A program made the position numbers and the translations under genes. Shown in pieces: positions 6,714 to 10,260 of a stretch of DNA of 10,260 nt (its first letter is position 1; each line of letters begins with the position of its first letter). The stretch is taken from the NCBI GenBank assembly GCA_003222935.1, contig QHXL01000231.1, forward strand, positions 3,932-14,191, in the 5' to 3' direction. The stretch comes from Acidobacteriota bacterium (GTDB lineage: Bacteria; Acidobacteriota; Blastocatellia; Pyrinomonadales; Pyrinomonadaceae). A model generated the notes under the pieces. That model had not been told where the DNA came from, searched no databases, and saw only the letters and a program-made list of their open reading frames with translations.

Positions 6714-7316
6714 CTAATCGGCAACCACAGTAATCTGGTTGTCGACTTCCTTTACGCCCTTAATCCTGCGAACCATTTTCTCAACTTGATTCTTCAACGT
6801 CTCACTCTTGACCGTACCGATCAAGGTGACTTTGGCGTTCATCACGGTGGCCGTGACGCCAAGGCTCGAAAGGTTTGGATCGTCGGTCATTTGCTTGTCG
6901 ATTGACAACTGAATCGTAGCGTCGTTGTTTGCTGCGGAGGTTTCAGTTGATCCAGATGCTGATCCACCCGCTGGTTGCGTAATAATTATCGGAGCTGTTT
7001 GTGTTGCGGGCGCTGGAGCCGGTTGTTGAATAATCACCGGAGGTTGCTGCGCCGGAGCTTGTTGAATGATTGGTGGCTGTTGTTGTTGAGCCACTGTATT
7101 AGCGTTTGGATCTGTCGTTTGTTGATTGCTCATCCAAAACAACACGAGCATTGTGATTAGTGCTATCGCCACAACGACGAGCACACCTACCATGCCAGCC
7201 GAAACGCCATTGCGATCGGGCGTGCGCACGGATTCCGATTGAACAAACTCCCGTTTCGCGTTCGGTGTTTCAACCACCACTCGACTTCGTTTTGCCTGCT
7301 CTTCTTCATATGCCAT
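6714..7316 (-). CDS. Membrane-anchored BON-domain protein
   Basis: The 200-residue product starts at the ATG at 7316, with GGAG 8 bases upstream. Residues 1-40 are charged and probably cytoplasmic. Residues 42-63 form one membrane helix (MVGVLVVVAIALITMLVLFW). Residues about 66-130 are a linker rich in Gln, Pro and Ala with repeated PPIIQQ/PPVIIQQ/PIIITQP units, suited to crossing the periplasm or cell wall. Residues about 133-198 form a BON domain, with VTATVMNAKVTLIGTVKSE and the closing IKGVKEVDNQITVV typical of the fold. BON domains occur in OsmY, secretins and other envelope proteins and are thought to bind phospholipid or peptidoglycan surfaces. The gene overlaps the 3' end of the secreted-peptide gene and ends just before a strong terminator hairpin. 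Exact role unknown. Confidence 0.85.
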   Translation of the reverse strand: MAYEEEQAKRSRVVVETPNAKREFVQSESVRTPDRNGVSAGMVGVLVVVAIALITMLVLFWMSNQQTTDPNANTVAQQQQPPIIQQAPAQQPPVIIQQPAPAPATQTAPIIITQPAGGSASGSTETSAANNDATIQLSIDKQMTDDPNLSSLGVTATVMNAKVTLIGTVKSETLKNQVEKMVRRIKGVKEVDNQITVVAD

Positions 7317-7467
7317 CGCTGTTTCTCCGTTCTATTTTCTGTAAGTTGTGATCAGTAAAGTTAATAAATGAAAGTTGTCGCTGTGGTGATTGTCCTTGAG
7401 CGGAAACCAGCGTTCCGCCAATCACCAATAAACTCAGTACTAGCATGAAGACCAAAATCCTTTTCAT
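7306..7467 (-). CDS. Small secreted peptide, 53 aa
   Basis: An ATG at 7467 on the minus strand, preceded by a G-rich GGGGGGTG ribosome-binding candidate, encodes a clear Sec signal peptide: MKRI, a hydrophobic core (LVFMLVLSLLVIGG) and cleavage after VSA at residue 23. The mature part would be only about 30 residues (QGQSPQRQLSFINFTDHNLQ onward). The frame ends in TGA at 7306, overlapping the BON start codon by 11 bases; the BON ribosome-binding site lies within it, so the two are probably coupled. A longer in-frame ATG at 7539 would bury the signal peptide and is unlikely. It could be a short peptide, a leader cistron for the BON gene, or the start of a decayed longer exported protein. Confidence 0.5.
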   Translation of the reverse strand: MKRILVFMLVLSLLVIGGTLVSAQGQSPQRQLSFINFTDHNLQKIERRNSDGI

Positions 7468-7793
7468 GTGGCACCCCCCGTTTTCCCTTGTTCGGAATTG
7501 CCTGCGACCTTGAAAACCTGCCACTGAGACGAATGGCAATCAGCATTCCCAAGGGTAGAGTTGAGCAAAACCTCGCAAAAACGCGTGCAAATGCGTGGAG
7601 TTTTGCGGTTCATAAACTACCGGTTCGAGAGCCGGATGTTCTGAGTTGTTTTGATACCGTACGTTTTTGTACTTTCAAATAAGCGCTACGAAATCGATTT
7701 TGAGACAGTCCGTCTTGTGAAGAGTTTCGATTGAGCGAGAAGGTTGGTAGGATGAATTGAAATCCCAAACAAACTGCGAATTGCAAACGCCTT
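7468..7793. other. Divergent intergenic region between BON operon and deacetylase gene
   Basis: These 326 bases separate two divergent units and should hold a promoter for each. No convincing coding frame is present. One hairpin is visible at 7565-7606. TTGAAA at 7757-7762 lies 37 bases before the deacetylase ATG, the same offset as the -35 boxes of polA and the MFS gene, but the matching -10 position (ATTGCA) is poor. TAGGAT at 7748-7753 is another -10 candidate without a good -35. Confidence 0.4.
7565..7606. repeat. Hairpin in divergent spacer
   Basis: GCAAAACCTC (7565-7574) pairs with GAGTTTTGC (7598-7606), with one bulged C. A further ACGC/GCGT pairing sits inside (about 7581-7584 and 7593-7596). 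On the minus strand it lies roughly 100 bases upstream of the secreted-peptide start. It could be part of a leader RNA or an operator; nothing else identifies it. Confidence 0.3.
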
Positions 7794-8735
7794 ATGACCA
7801 CAGCTATCGTTCATCACCCAATCTTTAAAGAGCACGACACTGGTCCTGGTCATCCGGAAAATCCCTCGCGCTATAGCGTTGTCATGAGCGCGCTGCAAGG
7901 TAGCGACTTGTGGAACTCGTTGACTGAAGTGACCGCGAAACAAGCGCCTCGCGGCGATATCCAGGCTGCACATTCACCGCAGCTGTACAAACAGATCGAG
8001 CGGGTTGTGAGTGAAGGCTCTGGCTATTTAGATGCTGACACCGTCGTCTCGATGCGGTCGCTTGATGCGGCACGTCATGCCGCGGGTGCAGCTTGCCAGG
8101 CTATCGACTTGATTATGTCGGGCGAGGTGGACAACGCATTTGTTCCAGTTCGACCACCGGGACATCACGCCACCACAGAAAGAGCCATGGGGTTTTGTTT
8201 GTTCAATAACGTTGCGGTCGCTGCTCGGTATGCTCAAGGGAAGTATCCGGAAATTGATCGAGTGGCAATTGTTGATTGGGACGTGCATCACGGTAACGGC
8301 ACCCAGGGAATCTTTTACGACGATCCAAGTGTTTACTTCTTTTCTTCGCATCAATATCCGTGGTACCCGGGCACGGGAACGCGAGGGGAGAAGGGAACCA
8401 GCCGTGGTCTTGGTTACACCTTAAACCTACCGCTTCGCGCCGCGACGCCTGCTGTCGAGCAGAAACGTTCATTCGAGGCTGCGCTGCAGGAGATGAGCAG
8501 AAACTTCAAACCCGATCTGATTATCATCTCGGCCGGTTTCGACTCGCACCTGGAAGATCCGCTGGGCCAACTGTTATTGACCGACGCTGATTTCGTCGAC
8601 ATGACTCGCTCAGTGAAGCAGTGGGCGGCAGAAAGTTGCCAGGGTCGATTAATTTCGTGTCTTGAGGGTGGATATAACCTGGATACGTTGGGTGAAACAG
8701 TTCGAGCTCATGTTGGCGAGTTACAAAGTAAGTAG
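7794..8735 (+). CDS. Histone deacetylase family protein (class II-like)
   Basis: The 313-residue product carries the complete arginase/deacetylase signature. GHPENPSR (19-26) is the N-terminal family motif. RPPGHHA holds the general-base pair H124/H125. [10 protein letters not shown] supplies zinc ligands D163 and H165, and AGFDSH supplies the third, D250. EGGYN holds the transition-state tyrosine Y294. The DPLG after the third ligand and overall length fit the class II HDAC/acetylpolyamine amidohydrolase branch, zinc enzymes that remove acetyl groups from lysine side chains or polyamines. Bacteria lack histones of the eukaryotic type, so the substrate is probably an acetylated protein or small amine. 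There is no ribosome-binding site upstream of the ATG. The TAG stop codon lies within the first arm of the inverted repeat that follows. It precedes polA, which has its own promoter. Confidence 0.93.
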   Translation: MTTAIVHHPIFKEHDTGPGHPENPSRYSVVMSALQGSDLWNSLTEVTAKQAPRGDIQAAHSPQLYKQIERVVSEGSGYLDADTVVSMRSLDAARHAAGAACQAIDLIMSGEVDNAFVPVRPPGHHATTERAMGFCLFNNVAVAARYAQGKYPEIDRVAIVDWDVHHGNGTQGIFYDDPSVYFFSSHQYPWYPGTGTRGEKGTSRGLGYTLNLPLRAATPAVEQKRSFEAALQEMSRNFKPDLIIISAGFDSHLEDPLGQLLLTDADFVDMTRSVKQWAAESCQGRLISCLEGGYNLDTLGETVRAHVGELQSK

Positions 8736-8806
8736 CACAGACTTCAGTCTGTGTTGTCTCGATGTCTCAATACTTCGGCGAAAACACAGACTGAGGTCTG
8801 TGCTAC
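8732..8806. repeat. Nested palindromic inverted repeat overlapping the deacetylase stop codon
   Basis: Arms GTAGCACAGACTTCAGTCTG... (8732-8755) and the inverted copy (8783-8806) match at 23 of 24 positions around a 27-base loop. Each arm is itself a palindrome (CACAGACT-TC-AGTCTGTG), so the element can fold as one long stem or as two small hairpins. The TAG stop of the deacetylase gene is bases 2-4 of the first arm. GTAGCACAGAC...GTCTGTGCTAC elements are, from memory, a dispersed repeat in acidobacterial genomes. No T-tract follows. Confidence 0.8.
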
Positions 8807-8819
8807 TCGTATGACTTGT

Positions 8820-8848
8820 TTGACACTCACTAATTGCCTTTCTATGAT
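8820..8848 (+). promoter_or_regulatory. Strong sigma70-type promoter for polA
   Basis: TTGACA (8820-8825) is a perfect -35 box, followed after exactly 17 bases by TATGAT (8843-8848), five of six to the -10 consensus. The -10 ends 8 bases before the ATG at 8857, so transcription should start at about A8855 or A8857. With no ribosome-binding site present, a leaderless polA mRNA is predicted. Confidence 0.75.
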
Positions 8849-8856
8849 CACCTCAC

Positions 8857-10260
8857 ATGCCTGACAAAAAAGTTTCCGGAAGCAACGAGCGACCTCAACG
8901 TGTGTTCTTGATCGACTCGATGTCGCACATCTTCCGCGCGTTCTATGCGCCAATGCAGAATCGAGCAGCGCCACTGGCAACGGCGCAGGGCCAGGTCACC
9001 CAGGCCGTTTATATCTTCACGAACATGCTGATCAAATTGTTACGTGAGGAAAAGCCCGATTACATCGCGGCAATTTTTGAGTCGAAAGAGAAGACGTTTC
9101 GCCACGAGACCTTTGCTGACTACAAGGCCAACAGGGAAGCGATGCCCGACGACCTTAGCAGTCAGCTGCCATACATCATTCGACTCTGCGAAGCATTCAA
9201 CATTCCAGTTATTAACGCTCCTGGATACGAAGCCGATGACGTTATTGGCACGCTGGCAAAACAGATAGCGGAGCAGAAGCTGCAGTGCGTTGTTGTTTCA
9301 AACGACAAAGATATGTGTCAGCTGGTCCAGGACCCTTACGTCGTTTGTATGAGGCAGAACTCGCAAGTGATGAAGAGAAAGGAACCTGTTCCGCCAATTG
9401 AATGGTGTGATGAAGCCTGGGTGGAGAAGAAATTCGGCGTCACGGCTGACAAGTTAGTCGACCTGCTCGGCCTCATGGGAGACGCCGTCGACAACATTCC
9501 TGGAGCTCCTGGTATCGGTTCAAAAGGGGCGGTCCAGATCATTCAACAGTTTGGGTCCATCGAAGCTGCGTTGGCGGGTTGGGAATCAGTAAAACACAAG
9601 ACCTATCGCGAATCGCTGCGCGATAATGCCGATCTGATCAGACAGTCGCGCGAGTTGGCCCGTATCCAACTTAATCTGGATGTACCTCTGAAACTCGACG
9701 AGATTAAATCGCGACCACCCGATCGAAGCGCTGCCTATCAGCTGTTTCATGAGTTGGAGTTTGCGGCACTTTCACGCGAGTACGCTGATGCTGCCGAAGT
9801 AAAGCCTGTAGCCGCGGCAACTGAACGGAATTACAAGCTGATCCAAACCAAGTCAGATCTGGACAACCTGGTCCGGACCTTGTTTGACGCCGAGAGTGTC
9901 GGCATTGCTGTTGCTGATTCAACTCCGGCGGGTTCAGGTCAACAGGAGTGTTTCTCCGAACTCGAGACAACGCGTGGGATCGCATTTTCAGCGAAGGCTG
10001 GGGTGTCAGCGTACGTCGATCTCGAAAAATTTGGGGGCGGCGTTCAGGGAGCGATCGATTCACTTCGCGAAGTACTGGCCAACGGCTTGATTGAAAAGTC
10101 TGTGCACGATTTGAAACGCGCGACCGGTTTGCTCAGCCGTTTCAATATCACCCTGGAAGGTGTCAAGGACGACACTTTTCTCGCCGCGTATCTGTTGGAC
10201 CCGAACCGCAGCAAATATGAACTGTCTGACCTGGCGCGAGAGGCACTCGGTGTTGAAGAC
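8857..10260 (+). CDS. polA: DNA polymerase I (3' end outside window)
   Basis: The first 468 residues lie in the window; the polymerase domain is beyond it. The ATG at 8857 is the first possible start, because an in-frame TGA sits at 8845-8847. Residues 14 to about 310 are the 5'-3' exonuclease/flap nuclease: FLIDSMSHIFRAF (D20), TFRHETFADYKANR, GYEADDVIGTLA (E125, D127, D128), NDKDM (D150, D152) and LMGDAVDNIPGAPGIG (D209, D212). The second metal-site Asp (E. coli D63, FDAK) is Glu75 here (FESK). Residues from about 325 are the 3'-5' exonuclease-like domain. Its Exo I motif reads GIAVADS where E. coli has FDTET, and the Exo II position has HDLKRA where E. coli has NLKYD. Proofreading is therefore probably lost, as in Taq and Bst polymerases. 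The protein acts in Okazaki fragment processing and excision repair. Confidence 0.95.
   Translation, partial: MPDKKVSGSNERPQRVFLIDSMSHIFRAFYAPMQNRAAPLATAQGQVTQAVYIFTNMLIKLLREEKPDYIAAIFESKEKTFRHETFADYKANREAMPDDLSSQLPYIIRLCEAFNIPVINAPGYEADDVIGTLAKQIAEQKLQCVVVSNDKDMCQLVQDPYVVCMRQNSQVMKRKEPVPPIEWCDEAWVEKKFGVTADKLVDLLGLMGDAVDNIPGAPGIGSKGAVQIIQQFGSIEAALAGWESVKHKTYRESLRDNADLIRQSRELARIQLNLDVPLKLDEIKSRPPDRSAAYQLFHELEFAALSREYADAAEVKPVAAATERNYKLIQTKSDLDNLVRTLFDAESVGIAVADSTPAGSGQQECFSELETTRGIAFSAKAGVSAYVDLEKFGGGVQGAIDSLREVLANGLIEKSVHDLKRATGLLSRFNITLEGVKDDTFLAAYLLDPNRSKYELSDLAREALGVED

Noticed and set aside
7620..7635. CCGGTTCGAGAGCCGG resembles a tRNA T-arm (TTCGAGA loop).
   Set aside because: The five-base T-stem does not pair in the correct register and no acceptor, D or anticodon stems can be drawn around it.
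7488..7682. A 64-codon plus-strand open frame in the divergent spacer.
   Set aside because: It starts at TTG without a ribosome-binding site, its composition is unlike the real genes, and it spans the hairpin and the control region of both neighbours.
9704..10063. A 119-codon minus-strand open frame.
   Set aside because: It lies wholly inside polA, whose protein is unmistakable; the reverse frame is Arg/Gln/Pro-rich and has no family features.

Overview
The window reads as a chromosomal segment of a free-living bacterium with about 50% GC. The gene set suggests Acidobacteriota, perhaps Blastocatellia/Pyrinomonadaceae: an acidobacterial-looking omega subunit, a DUF4070-type radical SAM enzyme, a TPR protein with a glycine-rich segment, and dispersed palindromic repeats behind genes. 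That placement is inference from gene style, not from a marker gene. No CRISPR array, tRNA, rRNA, prophage or transposase is visible.

Layout. Positions 1-1584 hold two minus-strand genes: an exported thioredoxin-like/TPR protein whose 3' end lies outside the window, and a 94-residue unknown protein. A divergent 223-base spacer leads into a plus-strand B12-binding radical SAM enzyme (1808-3283). After a gene-poor stretch with a GC-rich palindrome come four small plus-strand genes (3620-4674): a two-helix membrane protein, a zinc-ribbon membrane protein, an RNA polymerase omega (RpoZ-like) protein, and an 80-residue unknown coupled to omega by a GTGA overlap. An EntS-like MFS exporter (4737-5990) then starts a tight three-gene operon with a 141-residue unknown (TAATG junction) and a 48-residue acidic ORF (11-base overlap).

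Positions 6552-6713 are a convergent junction holding a long imperfect inverted repeat and a GC-rich terminator hairpin. Beyond it lies a minus-strand pair: a 53-residue secreted peptide overlapping the start of a membrane-anchored BON-domain protein. A 326-base divergent spacer separates this from a class II-type histone deacetylase homologue (7794-8735). The deacetylase stop codon lies inside one arm of a 75-base inverted repeat. DNA polymerase I (polA) follows from 8857 and runs off the window.

Most notable points: (1) polA and the MFS gene have the same promoter geometry (-35, 17-base spacer, -10, 8 bases, ATG) and no ribosome-binding site, which predicts leaderless mRNAs. (2) The DNA polymerase I proofreading domain appears to have lost catalytic acidic residues, and one nuclease metal ligand is changed from D to E. 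(3) Three different palindromic elements each sit directly behind a plus-strand gene. (4) Several very short genes overlap larger neighbours and would be missed by length-filtered gene calling. No complete new defence or biosynthetic system is evident; the novelty candidates are the small coupled genes and the repeat elements.
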